A stretch of DNA of 64,000 nt, from NCBI RefSeq assembly GCF_003625475.1, contig NZ_RAIQ01000005.1:186001-250000 (forward strand), read 5' to 3'. The notes beneath the pieces are model-generated. The model ran no database searches. It worked only from the letters and a program-made list of their open reading frames with translations, and had not been told where the DNA came from. Positions 16,943 through 24,124 of the stretch are shown in pieces. The stretch's first letter is position 1. Each line of letters begins with the position of its first letter. The translations under genes were made by a program, and so were the position numbers. The DNA is from Butyrivibrio sp. X503. Its GTDB lineage: Bacteria > Bacillota > Clostridia > Lachnospirales > Lachnospiraceae.

Positions 16943-17027
16943 GCCGTGGTGGCCGAGTGGTAAGGCACCTGATTGCTAATCAGCGGTTTCCTTCACGGGA
17001 AGATAGGTTCGATCCCTATTCACGGCG
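16943..17027 (+). tRNA. tRNA-Ser (GCT)
   Basis: Acceptor GCCGTGG pairs with TCACGGC and the discriminator is G. The anticodon loop TTGCTAA gives GCT. It has the long variable arm expected of tRNA-Ser and a T loop TTCGATC. CCA is not encoded. Confidence 0.93.
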
Positions 17028-17145
17028 TTTTGGTATAGTGTCATCCGATGACACTGTACAACAAGATCATATGATACGATAATATGATTAGAACAATGAT
17101 ATGGAGCGGCGATAAGCCGCGGAAAGTTAAGGGGATTATTTTAGA

Positions 17146-17274
17146 ATGTACTACGTAACTATCAACAAGCAATTTAATAACAAACAGTTTATGCAGTTCT
17201 GCAAAAATCAGAAGTGCTTTGTTAGTTATGCAAATTGCAAGTTGGTGGAAAGCGGTCCCGGATTCATAAAATGA
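17146..17274 (+). CDS. Small Cys/Lys-rich protein (42 aa)
   Basis: A 42-codon frame begins MYYVTINKQFNNKQF and contains CKNQKCFVSYANCK, that is three cysteines in a short span. An AAGGGGA is about 12 bases upstream of ATG, slightly long. I do not recognise it. It occupies the same place as the ORF at 16278 in the duplicated small ORF/terminator/HTH cassette. The short gap before it (17028-17145) holds hairpins AGTGTCAT/ATGACACT and GCGGC/GCCGC. Confidence 0.45.
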   Translation: MYYVTINKQFNNKQFMQFCKNQKCFVSYANCKLVESGPGFIK

Positions 17275-17318
17275 TGGATGATCCGGAGCATTAAAAATAT
17301 GATCGAAGAGATCAGTAG

Positions 17319-17352
17319 CCACTTAGCTTGCAATAAGTTAGGTGGTTTTTTA
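17319..17352 (+). terminator. Terminator between second small ORF and HTH gene
   Basis: CCACTTAGCTT pairs imperfectly with AAGTTAGGTGG around GCAAT, followed by six T. Confidence 0.78.
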
Positions 17353-17385
17353 ATGCTTATTTTTTGAAAAGGAGATTAAGAAAAA

Positions 17386-17607
17386 ATGGATTATCCGGTT
17401 ATTGATATCGAAGGAACAGGAGCACATATAAGAGAGCTGATCAGAGAAAGTGGCCATACGGTCACAGAGGTTTCAGAATATCTCGGAGCAAGTACATCCT
17501 TGGTATACAGATACATAAGAGGAGAAGTACTTCCAAGCATTGATAGGATTGTAGCGCTCTCTGTATATCTTGAAGTTCCTATTGAAAGAATAATTGCAGT
17601 CGATTAA
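17386..17607 (+). CDS. XRE-family helix-turn-helix protein, copy 2
   Basis: The product is about 73 aa. An HTH domain (IRELIRESGHTVTEVSEYLG, SLVYRYIRGEVLPSIDRIV) fills the protein, and it ends VPIERIIAVD, matching VSIDDIIVVD of copy 1. AAAAGGAG precedes ATG by about 10 bases. It lies between tRNA-Ser and tRNA-Gln genes. It is a likely DNA-binding regulator, with target unknown. Confidence 0.82.
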   Translation: MDYPVIDIEGTGAHIRELIRESGHTVTEVSEYLGASTSLVYRYIRGEVLPSIDRIVALSVYLEVPIERIIAVD

Positions 17608-17617
17608 GACTGCACCA

Positions 17618-17688
17618 TGCGGTATGGGGTAATGGTAGCCCACAGGATTTTGGTTCCGGTAATCTTGGTTCGATTCCAAGTGCCGTAG
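17618..17688 (+). tRNA. tRNA-Gln (TTG)
   Basis: Acceptor TGCGGTA pairs with TGCCGTA (two wobble pairs) and the discriminator is G. The anticodon loop TTTTGGT gives TTG. The T arm is CTTGG TTCGATT CCAAG. There is one mismatch in the anticodon stem, and CCA is not encoded. Confidence 0.9.
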
Positions 17689-17692
17689 TTAT

Positions 17693-17764
17693 GACGTAGT
17701 AGCCAAGCCAGAAAGGCAACGGACTGCAACTCCGTGAGCGTGAGTTCGAATCTCACCTACGTCT
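17693..17764 (+). tRNA. tRNA-Cys (GCA)
   Basis: Acceptor GACGTAG pairs with CTACGTC and the discriminator is T, as expected for tRNA-Cys. The anticodon loop CTGCAAC gives GCA. The T arm is GTGAG TTCGAAT CTCAC. Confidence 0.92.
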
Positions 17765-17768
17765 TTAT

Positions 17769-17841
17769 GGGCTTGTAGCTCAAATGGTAGAGCGGGAGAT
17801 TGAAGATCTCCGCGTAGAAGGTTCGATACCTTCCGAGCCCA
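17769..17841 (+). tRNA. tRNA-Phe (GAA)
   Basis: Acceptor GGGCTTG pairs with CGAGCCC and the discriminator is A. The anticodon loop TTGAAGA gives GAA. The T arm is GAAGG TTCGATA CCTTC. Confidence 0.93.
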
Positions 17842-17845
17842 TCAT

Positions 17846-17917
17846 GCTTCCTTGGCAGAGCGGATATGCACCGGCCTTTTAAGCCGAGAGATGCGGGTTC
17901 AACCCCCGTGGGGAGCA
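17846..17917 (+). tRNA. tRNA-Lys (TTT)
   Basis: Acceptor GCTTCCT pairs with GGGGAGC with G-U pairs, and the discriminator is A. The anticodon loop CTTTTAA gives TTT. The T loop is TTCAACC. Confidence 0.9.
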
Positions 17918-17921
17918 CTTA

Positions 17922-17994
17922 GCTGTTGTAGCTCAGTTGGTAGAGCAACGGTCTCTTAAACCGAAGGTCGTGGGTTCAACCCCCACCGGCGGCA
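17922..17994 (+). tRNA. tRNA-Lys (CTT)
   Basis: Acceptor GCTGTTG pairs with CGGCGGC and the discriminator is A. The anticodon loop CTCTTAA gives CTT. The T arm is GTGGG TTCAACC CCCAC. Confidence 0.9.
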
Positions 17995-17998
17995 CTAA

Positions 17999-18071
17999 TG
18001 CGGTATAGCTCAATTGGAAGAGCACCTGACTCTGACTCAGGGTGTTGCTGGTTCGAGCCCAGCTACCGTAG
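17999..18071 (+). tRNA. tRNA-Gln (CTG)
   Basis: Acceptor TGCGGTA pairs with TACCGTA and the discriminator is G. The anticodon stem-loop CCTGA CTCTGAC TCAGG gives CTG. Confidence 0.92.
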
Positions 18072-18075
18072 TTCT

Positions 18076-18147
18076 GGACATGTAGCTCAATGGTAGAGCA
18101 TCCGGCTGTTAACCGGAGGGTTGTGGGTTCGAATCCCATCATGTCCG
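18076..18147 (+). tRNA. tRNA-Asn (GTT)
   Basis: Acceptor GGACATG pairs with CATGTCC and the discriminator is G. The anticodon stem-loop TCCGG CTGTTAA CCGGA gives GTT. It is the last of nine tRNAs in the cluster. Confidence 0.93.
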
Positions 18148-18211
18148 CTTTTTATGATTTCTAAGTTTTTGGGCTTTTAAGAATTGAAAGAAACATCATA
18201 AGCTATTGAAG

Positions 18212-18253
18212 TACCCATATTAGTAAAAAGAATTTACTGATATGGGTATTTTT
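18212..18253 (+). terminator. Terminator of the tRNA cluster
   Basis: TACCCATAT-T-AGTAAA pairs with TTTACT-G-ATATGGGTA and is followed by TTTTT. The outer ACCCATAT/ATATGGGT arms recur in the terminator at 20345-20390. Confidence 0.9.
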
Positions 18254-18310
18254 GTGATTGTAAGGGGTGTAAACTAGAGAGGAAAAGTGCAAAATTTAAG
18301 GAGAACCGCA

Positions 18311-18763
18311 ATGCGACCGACACGAACGGAAAAAGAAAATGCGATGAGGGAGAAGATAATCCCTGAATTATACGCTAATGAATACAACAAATTTATAGGA
18401 TTTGAGGTGCTGGAACTGAGCGCGACGTACAGCAAAGCGAGGATCAAGGCGGACACGAGGCTTCACAACACGTACGGAAGTATCCACGGAGGAGCGCTGC
18501 TGTCATTTGTTGATGCGATGGCGGGTGCGACGGGAAGTATGAGCGGATATTATGTGACGACGGTTTCCGCGAACCTGAATTTCCTACTCCCTGCGGTGAA
18601 CACTGAATACATCTACTGCGAGTGCATGAAACTCAAGACAGGCAAGCACATATTGGTATTTGATATAAGAGTTACCGACGACAACGGCAATCTCTTGGAC
18701 AGCGGAGAGTTCTCGTTCTTTGCGAGCAAAGTTCCGGTGCTGGGAGATAATCTGAAATTCTAA
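18311..18763 (+). CDS. PaaI-type hotdog thioesterase
   Basis: The product is about 150 aa. GSIHGGALLSFVDAMAG is the hotdog active-site segment (HGG followed by the catalytic acidic residue on the long helix), with later NFLLPAVNTEYIYCECMK typical of PaaI/YdiI-like acyl-CoA thioesterases. It hydrolyses acyl- or aryl-CoA thioesters in the cytosol. ATG 18311 follows AAGGAG by 7 bases. It overlaps no neighbour and ends just before a GNAT gene, probably co-transcribed. Confidence 0.88.
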   Translation: MRPTRTEKENAMREKIIPELYANEYNKFIGFEVLELSATYSKARIKADTRLHNTYGSIHGGALLSFVDAMAGATGSMSGYYVTTVSANLNFLLPAVNTEYIYCECMKLKTGKHILVFDIRVTDDNGNLLDSGEFSFFASKVPVLGDNLKF

Positions 18764-18770
18764 TAGGTAA

Positions 18771-19217
18771 ATGATAATGATCATAAAACACTTCAACGAG
18801 CTCACCACCAGCGAGCTCTATGAGATTTTAAAAACCAGATTCGAGATCTTCGTAACCGAGCAGGAGTGCCTGTATCAAGATCTTGACGATAAAGATCAAG
18901 ACGCGATCCATGTTTTTTGCATGAATGAAAAAGGACGTGTGGCAGGGTGCCTCAGAGTCTTTTGGAATGACGAGGCAGCAGGCGTTGCGCAAATAGGAAG
19001 AGTGGCGACGCTTGAGCACGGCAAGGGAATCGGCGGAGAGATTCTGCATGCCGGTGTGGAAGTTGCCAGAGACAGGCTCGGCGCGAAAAAGATAACTCTG
19101 CATGCGCAGGAGTACGCCATCGGCTATTACGCAAAAGAGGGCTTCGAAGTCGTGTCCGACATCTTCATGGAAGACGGGATCCCACACGTGACGATGGAGC
19201 TGGCTGTTATGCTATAA
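18771..19217 (+). CDS. ElaA-like GNAT acetyltransferase
   Basis: The product is about 148 aa. RFEIFVTEQECLYQDLDDKD is the characteristic ElaA N-terminal segment, QIGRVATLEHGKGIGGEIL is the acetyl-CoA-binding motif A, and LHAQEYAIGYYAKEGFEVV is the C-terminal motif. The acceptor substrate is unknown. Its stop codon overlaps the first base of the following Fic gene's ATG, suggesting coupling, although the Fic gene is clearly more AT-rich. Confidence 0.88.
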   Translation: MIMIIKHFNELTTSELYEILKTRFEIFVTEQECLYQDLDDKDQDAIHVFCMNEKGRVAGCLRVFWNDEAAGVAQIGRVATLEHGKGIGGEILHAGVEVARDRLGAKKITLHAQEYAIGYYAKEGFEVVSDIFMEDGIPHVTMELAVML

Positions 19218-20293
19218 TGGAGTATATTGAAGGTGTGTATGAGGAGAATGAGGTGAAAGATATAAATAAAGATCCTTTTGAAGAGTATATAAAGAATTTA
19301 GCTCCAACACGCAAAGAATTAGGGCAGGCTTGGTCGGCGGCTATAGGGCTGCAGGATGTTGATGGACTAAAGCCTTCAGAGTATTTATATGAGACAGCAA
19401 AGAAGAATATTGACGGAGAGATAACGATAGATGAAGCTGATAGTTTGATTGAGGCGTATTATGAGAATAAAGCCGGACGAGTTGAACATGGTACTGAAGA
19501 GGCAGATAAAGTTTCAACTAGGATAGCAAGATTACTGTCAGAGAAAGCGTTTGTGTTTTCACCTACACAGTATATTGCAATTCATAGAGAATTGTTTAAG
19601 GGAATATATTCTCATGCAGGGATGATCAGAGATTACAATATAACAAAAAAAGAATGGGTTTTGGCCGGTGATACTGTATCATATGGAAGTGCGCATAATC
19701 TTAAGGAAACACTTGAATATGATTTTTCACAGGAGAAAATGTTTCGTTATAATGGACTGACTATGTCGGAGACAATCCATCATCTGGCAGTATTTGTATC
19801 AGACCTCTGGCAGATACATGTTTTCGGTGAGGGAAATACTCGAACTACCGCAGTGTTTTTTATAAAGTATTTAAGACAACTGGGGTTTGATGTAAATAAT
19901 GATCTTTTTTCGGCTAATTCTTGGTATTTTAGAAATGCTTTGGTTCGAGCAAATTATAATAATATTAAAGATAACATTTTCGAAACTACAGAGTATCTTG
20001 AAAAATTCCTTCGAAATTTATTACAAGGAGAAAAAAACGAGCTTCACAATAGAGAGATGCATGTGAGTGGTAGATTCGTAAATGACCCGATAAATAATCA
20101 GGTTGATTTAAACGAACGAGAACAAAAAATACTTGATATTATTAAACATAATCCGACGGTCACGCGCTCTGAAATGGCAGAAAACATCGGGTGTTCAGAG
20201 ACTACTATTAAGAGAACACTCCAAAACATGACGGAGAAAAAAATAGTGAAAAGAATAGGGTCAAACAAAAAAGGCGAGTGGATTATTATGTGA
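19217..20293 (+). CDS. Fic-domain protein with VbhA-like N terminus and C-terminal HTH
   Basis: The product is about 358 aa. IHVFGEGNTR fits the HxFx(D/E)GNxR AMPylation motif of Fic enzymes. The first 75 residues (WSAAIGLQDVDGL, NIDGEITIDEADSLIEAYY) resemble the VbhA-type antitoxin/inhibitory domain. The usual inhibitory [ST]xxxE[GN] pattern is not clear, because position +4 after the Ser is Gly. A winged-helix segment near the end (VTRSEMAENIGCSETTIKRT) may bind DNA. Such proteins transfer AMP or other groups to target proteins, with autoinhibition. Its AT-rich codon use contrasts with its neighbours, suggesting transfer. Confidence 0.85.
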   Translation: MEYIEGVYEENEVKDINKDPFEEYIKNLAPTRKELGQAWSAAIGLQDVDGLKPSEYLYETAKKNIDGEITIDEADSLIEAYYENKAGRVEHGTEEADKVSTRIARLLSEKAFVFSPTQYIAIHRELFKGIYSHAGMIRDYNITKKEWVLAGDTVSYGSAHNLKETLEYDFSQEKMFRYNGLTMSETIHHLAVFVSDLWQIHVFGEGNTRTTAVFFIKYLRQLGFDVNNDLFSANSWYFRNALVRANYNNIKDNIFETTEYLEKFLRNLLQGEKNELHNREMHVSGRFVNDPINNQVDLNEREQKILDIIKHNPTVTRSEMAENIGCSETTIKRTLQNMTEKKIVKRIGSNKKGEWIIM

Positions 20294-20344
20294 AAATCAG
20301 ATGCTATAGATATTAAAATGACCCGATAAATGACCCGATAAACT

Positions 20345-20390
20345 TACCCATATCGGCAAAATAAAAAATTCCGATATGGGTATAATTTTT
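20345..20390 (+). terminator. Terminator after the Fic gene
   Basis: TACCCATATCGG (20345-20356) pairs with CCGATATGGGTA (20371-20382), with a T tract to 20390. A short direct repeat, ATGACCCGATAA, lies just upstream (20318-20342). Confidence 0.88.
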
Positions 20391-20392
20391 GC

Positions 20393-20423
20393 TTGACTAC
20401 GACGTAACGTAATAGTTTACGCT
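20393..20423 (+). promoter_or_regulatory. Probable MerR-type promoter with 19-bp spacer
   Basis: TTGACT (20393-20398) and TACGCT (20418-20423) are 19 bases apart, the over-long spacer typical of MerR-controlled promoters. Between them lies GACGTAACGTAATAGTTTAC with imperfect symmetry. The adjacent gene encodes a MerR-family protein, so autoregulation is inferred. Confidence 0.5.
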
Positions 20424-20450
20424 TTAATTACACGTGGAGGAGGTACGGCG

Positions 20451-21188
20451 ATGAAAACAGTAAATGAGGTGAGTAAGCTGGCGGGTGTGAGTATACGCAC
20501 ACTGCAGTATTACGACAAGATCGGGCTTCTTAGGCCAACAGAGTATACGGAAGCCGGCTACAGGCTGTATGACGATACGGCGCTGGAGAGATTGCACCAG
20601 ATCTTGCTGTTTCGTGAGCTGGAATTTCCGCTAAAAGACATAAAGGAAATAGTAAGCAGATCTGATTTTGATAAGAAAAAGGCACTGGATCAGCAGATTA
20701 AGCTCCTGGAACTTAAAAAGGAGCATATTGAAGATCTGCTCACCATGTGCCGCGACCTAAAAAAGAGAGGAGTGAAGAAATTGAGTTTTACAGCATTTGA
20801 TTCGAGTAAGATCGAAGAATATTCAAGAATGGCGAAAGAGCAGTGGGGCAAGACGCCCGCATATAAAGAGTTTGAGGAAAAGAGTAAGAATCGCACCAAG
20901 GAAGATGAGAAAAATCTCATGGGCGAGCTGATGAAGCTCTTCGAAGAGTTCGGTTCCATCAAGGAAAAAGAGCCTTCGTCAAAAGAAGCACAGGCGATGG
21001 TTAAGAAGCTACAGGACTTCATCACCGAGAACATGTATACTTGCACAAAAGAGATCCTGTCGGGCCTTGGCAAGTGGTATGTATCGGGCGGCGAAGTGAC
21101 CGACAACATCGAGAACGCCGGTGGTGCCGGAACCGCAGAGTTTGCCTATCAAGCGATCATGGCATATTGCGGGGTTGCTTCAAAGTAA
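20451..21188 (+). CDS. MerR-family regulator with TipAS ligand domain
   Basis: The product is about 245 aa. The N terminus (VNEVSKLAGVSIRTLQYYDK, GLLRP, AGYRLYDDTALERL) is a MerR winged helix, followed by the long dimer coiled coil. The C-terminal 130 residues (KTPAYKEFEEKSKNRT, FITENMYTCTKEILSGLGKW) match the TipAS domain, which binds thiopeptide-type antibiotics in Streptomyces TipAL. It should activate its own promoter, and possibly resistance or efflux genes, on ligand binding; no such gene lies adjacent. GGAGGAGG precedes ATG. Confidence 0.9.
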   Translation: MKTVNEVSKLAGVSIRTLQYYDKIGLLRPTEYTEAGYRLYDDTALERLHQILLFRELEFPLKDIKEIVSRSDFDKKKALDQQIKLLELKKEHIEDLLTMCRDLKKRGVKKLSFTAFDSSKIEEYSRMAKEQWGKTPAYKEFEEKSKNRTKEDEKNLMGELMKLFEEFGSIKEKEPSSKEAQAMVKKLQDFITENMYTCTKEILSGLGKWYVSGGEVTDNIENAGGAGTAEFAYQAIMAYCGVASK

Positions 21189-21251
21189 CAGGAAAAGAGC
21201 TGCTATTCGGAGCCGCAGTTCATAAAAGTCAAAAAAGTTAACGTAATACCG

Positions 21252-21303
21252 AAAACAGGCATGTATAGCAGATTTTTCTGCAATTATACATGCCTGTTTT
21301 TAT
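21252..21303 (+). terminator. Terminator after the TipA-like gene
   Basis: AAAACAGGCATGTATA (21252-21267) pairs with TATACATGCCTGTTTT (21285-21300) and runs into T residues. TATACATGCCTGT recurs once more near 21335. Confidence 0.9.
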
Positions 21304-21306
21304 TCC

Positions 21307-21444
21307 AAAAGCATGCATATTAAAGAAAAATTCTTTTATACATGCCTGTCTATACCTTGTTCCCTTCGGGAAATGAATGAAATGCTGATAAATTGCTCAA
21401 AAAAGACATGTCAAAGTGGCGGAAACGCTGATATGCATGCTTTT
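21307..21444. repeat. 14-bp perfect inverted repeats 110 bp apart
   Basis: AAAAGCATGCATAT (21307-21320) is the exact reverse complement of ATATGCATGCTTTT (21431-21444). The 110 bases between hold no gene. It lies between a terminator and the convergent lipoprotein gene (21466). It may be a long terminator-like fold or the ends of a small degenerate mobile element. Confidence 0.6.
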
Positions 21445-21465
21445 TTGCTTGTTCAGGTATGCCCA

Positions 21466-22242
21466 TCACTTCTTCTCAAAAGATTCCATTACAAGCTCGT
21501 CGCCCGATTTAGTGAATTTAACGGTCAGATCTGATATCTCTGTCGGAGCGGCTCCGATACACTTCATAGGATCTATCTGCATCGTGACGGTATATTTGTC
21601 GCCTGCTTTTTCACCTGAAATGCACTTATAGCCTACTACCTCGGCTTCGTAATATGAACCGTAATAGCAGTCGTTCTCTTCGTTATAATCCCAGCCGATC
21701 TCGGAAGCTTCGGGGACATAATCAAGTCCCGAATGAGCTTTAACAAAATCAGCAATATCAGCCTTTTTTATCACCATAACAGTCATAAATTTGGAAAACT
21801 CGCCGAGCTTCAAGGAATCCACATATTCTTTTTTCTCAGCATCACTTATATCCTGAGTCTTGATATCGGCGCCGAGTCTAAGAACGGACTTCCAGTCAAT
21901 CTCCTCAGGGCTCTTGAATTCATTATCAAGGAAACCGTTGTATTTCTTAGAGTTAAAAAGATCCGCAATCTCCGTACATTCGCTGTCAGACAGCGCAACG
22001 GCCTTTTCCGAAGAAGCGTCACTCGAAACTTCCGACGCCGCCTCAGAAGAAGCCTCTGTCGAAGCCTCAGAAAAAGCCTCTGTCGAAGCCTCAGAAGAAG
22101 CCTCCGACGCAGCCTCGGCGGAACTCTCCGCCGTTGACGCAGCATCTCCCGAGTATGATTCATCGATCGAAGATATGGTAGAGCTACATCCTGACATGAT
22201 CAGCGTTGCCGCTATAATTGGTAAAAGATATTTTGCTTTCAT
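21466..22242 (-). CDS. Lipoprotein with Ser/Ala/Glu-rich linker, module A
   Basis: The product is about 258 aa. A lipobox, LIMSGCSS, ends the signal peptide near residue 19. About 60 residues of low-complexity SEAS/TEAS-type repeats follow, then a folded domain (NGFLDNEF, SPEEIDWKSVLRLGADI, WDYNEENDCYYGSYY). The same folded domain forms the first half of the lipoprotein at 22333. It is anchored on the outer face of the membrane with a flexible stalk. Function is unknown. ATG at 22240-22242 follows AAAGAGGAA on this strand. The linker is encoded by imperfect direct repeats and may vary in length. Confidence 0.82.
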   Translation of the reverse strand: MKAKYLLPIIAATLIMSGCSSTISSIDESYSGDAASTAESSAEAASEASSEASTEAFSEASTEASSEAASEVSSDASSEKAVALSDSECTEIADLFNSKKYNGFLDNEFKSPEEIDWKSVLRLGADIKTQDISDAEKKEYVDSLKLGEFSKFMTVMVIKKADIADFVKAHSGLDYVPEASEIGWDYNEENDCYYGSYYEAEVVGYKCISGEKAGDKYTVTMQIDPMKCIGAAPTEISDLTVKFTKSGDELVMESFEKK

Positions 22243-22332
22243 TGTTTTTTCCTCTTTATTTCTAAGCGTTAATTTATACATTTACTATTGATTTGCATTC
22301 CAAGCGCGTCGCCCGGTCCGGTGATCACCGGC

Positions 22333-24069
22333 TTACTTTCCCAGCTGAGCCATGATAGTATCGTAATCCATACTTCCGACTATTTCCTCAAACTTTAAGG
22401 AATCGTATTTGGCGATTACCTTTTTGATCTCAGTTTCGGACATGTTTGCGTCAATCTCACTGTGGTACTCGGTTTTGGTTTCATAATCGTCTGATGAAGC
22501 AAGCTCTTCTTCCGAAGGTACGCCGTTACCGTCGATATCATTGAAGTTAAGGTCCAGTGTCCAATAGTCTGTGGCAAGCTTGCCGTCATCGTGTATAGAC
22601 ATGTAGGTGTTGTAATAGAGTGAACCGGCGTAATCGGCGTTTCCGTTATAGATAACATTGCCCTTTTTGGCATAGAGGTAACCGGCATTGCCCATCGCAC
22701 CGTATCCCCACTGGTTCATAAGACAACAGGTGTGACCGTCCTTAAAGCAATAAAGAGAAACCCAGTAACCGGTGTTGCCGACAACCAACTCGGGAATATC
22801 ATCACCGTCAACATATATAAGGTCAAAAGATAAATCGTCGTAAGCATAGTTGTAGGTCTTTGCAATCTGGGCGTACGCTTCCTTGTAGCTTTCATATTTT
22901 CCGTCCTTGTTGTCACCAAGAAGCGCTTTCTTAACTCCGCTGATCGTAAGATCTCCGCCCATTTCTTTGACCTTTTTTTCTCCAAAATCGGCAAAATAAG
23001 AAAAGTCGTCCTCTTCGCCCGTTGTGGCGAGCTCAATGAAGAGATGTTTAACATCATTTGTGCTTCCGATAATTGCTATATCATCCATTCCGTCTGCGTC
23101 AACATCAAAGAAACCGACAGCGTCAATGGTTGTTACGTTTATATAACCCATGTCGTCAAGAAAGGATGGTCTAAAGCTGCTGATCAACTTTCCGTCTTTT
23201 TCCATGACCATTTCCGCCTGACCGCTGTCTTCGTAATAGGTTACAAAATGAACGGGAGAATCATATTGAGGAAGATCCACATCAAAGGTCTGCTCCGGAA
23301 CACAGTAATCGTCCCACTGAATCTCGTTGGATTCAAAGGCAAGGTCATCACCCGACTTGGTGAATTTTACGATCCTGTCGGCGTCGCTTCCGTAATATGA
23401 AGTAGACTCTATATTCACACTTTTTTCGAGACTCACCTTAAGACGAAGAGTGTATTTATCACCCGTTTTTTCTCCTGATATGCACTCATATCCTTTATGG
23501 CGAGCATCGCTATCCCAAATTGTTTTGTAAAAAGAGTCGTTCTTTTCGACATAATCCCATTCGATATCATCATTATCCGGCATGAGGTCCTTGCCTGTAT
23601 GTCTTTTGATAAAATCTGCAAGATCGGATTTTTTTATAACACTGAGCTTCTCGTATTCAGTGAGCGAACTGCGGTTTGCGGCCTTCAAATAGTCATTTAT
23701 TTCTTCTTCGCTGCAATTCTCGGAACTTATTCCGGCACCGAGCTTCAGAACCTTCTCCCAATCTATCTCTTCGGGAGAATTAAAACCATCTTCCAAGAAT
23801 CCGTTATATTCCATTGTGTTAAAAAGATCTGTGAATTCAGAAAGTTCATCGGCAGAAAGCTCTTCGCCGGGTTCGCTGCTTTCGGCATCTTTTTTGTCCG
23901 AGTCGTCATCGGAAGCTTCGCCCTGCGTACCGCCGCCTGTTTGCGATTCCTCGTTTTCAGCGACAGATCCGCTGTCTGTTGACTGACTGTCCGGTGAAGA
24001 TACGGACGAACTACAGCCTGAAACAATCAGCGCTGCCGCCAGTATCGGTAAAAGACATTTTGTTTTCAT
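22333..24069 (-). CDS. Large two-module lipoprotein (A+B)
   Basis: The product is about 578 aa. Lipobox IVSGCSSS follows a short signal peptide, then an acidic Ser/Glu/Asp stalk. Residues about 75-250 repeat module A of the neighbouring lipoprotein (NGFLEDGFNSPEEIDWEKVL). The C-terminal half carries FG-GAP/EF-like acidic loops (FFDVDADGMDDIAI) and a segment, YKEAYAQIAKTYNYAYDDLS, shared with module B of the protein at 24125. It is probably a surface calcium-binding-type protein of unknown role. GGAGGAG precedes ATG. It looks like a fusion of its two neighbours' domains. Confidence 0.82.
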   Translation of the reverse strand: MKTKCLLPILAAALIVSGCSSSVSSPDSQSTDSGSVAENEESQTGGGTQGEASDDDSDKKDAESSEPGEELSADELSEFTDLFNTMEYNGFLEDGFNSPEEIDWEKVLKLGAGISSENCSEEEINDYLKAANRSSLTEYEKLSVIKKSDLADFIKRHTGKDLMPDNDDIEWDYVEKNDSFYKTIWDSDARHKGYECISGEKTGDKYTLRLKVSLEKSVNIESTSYYGSDADRIVKFTKSGDDLAFESNEIQWDDYCVPEQTFDVDLPQYDSPVHFVTYYEDSGQAEMVMEKDGKLISSFRPSFLDDMGYINVTTIDAVGFFDVDADGMDDIAIIGSTNDVKHLFIELATTGEEDDFSYFADFGEKKVKEMGGDLTISGVKKALLGDNKDGKYESYKEAYAQIAKTYNYAYDDLSFDLIYVDGDDIPELVVGNTGYWVSLYCFKDGHTCCLMNQWGYGAMGNAGYLYAKKGNVIYNGNADYAGSLYYNTYMSIHDDGKLATDYWTLDLNFNDIDGNGVPSEEELASSDDYETKTEYHSEIDANMSETEIKKVIAKYDSLKFEEIVGSMDYDTIMAQLGK

Positions 24070-24124
24070 GAAAAAACTCCTCCTATAAGCGCGTTGTCAT
24101 TTTAGAACTTTATACCATAATATA

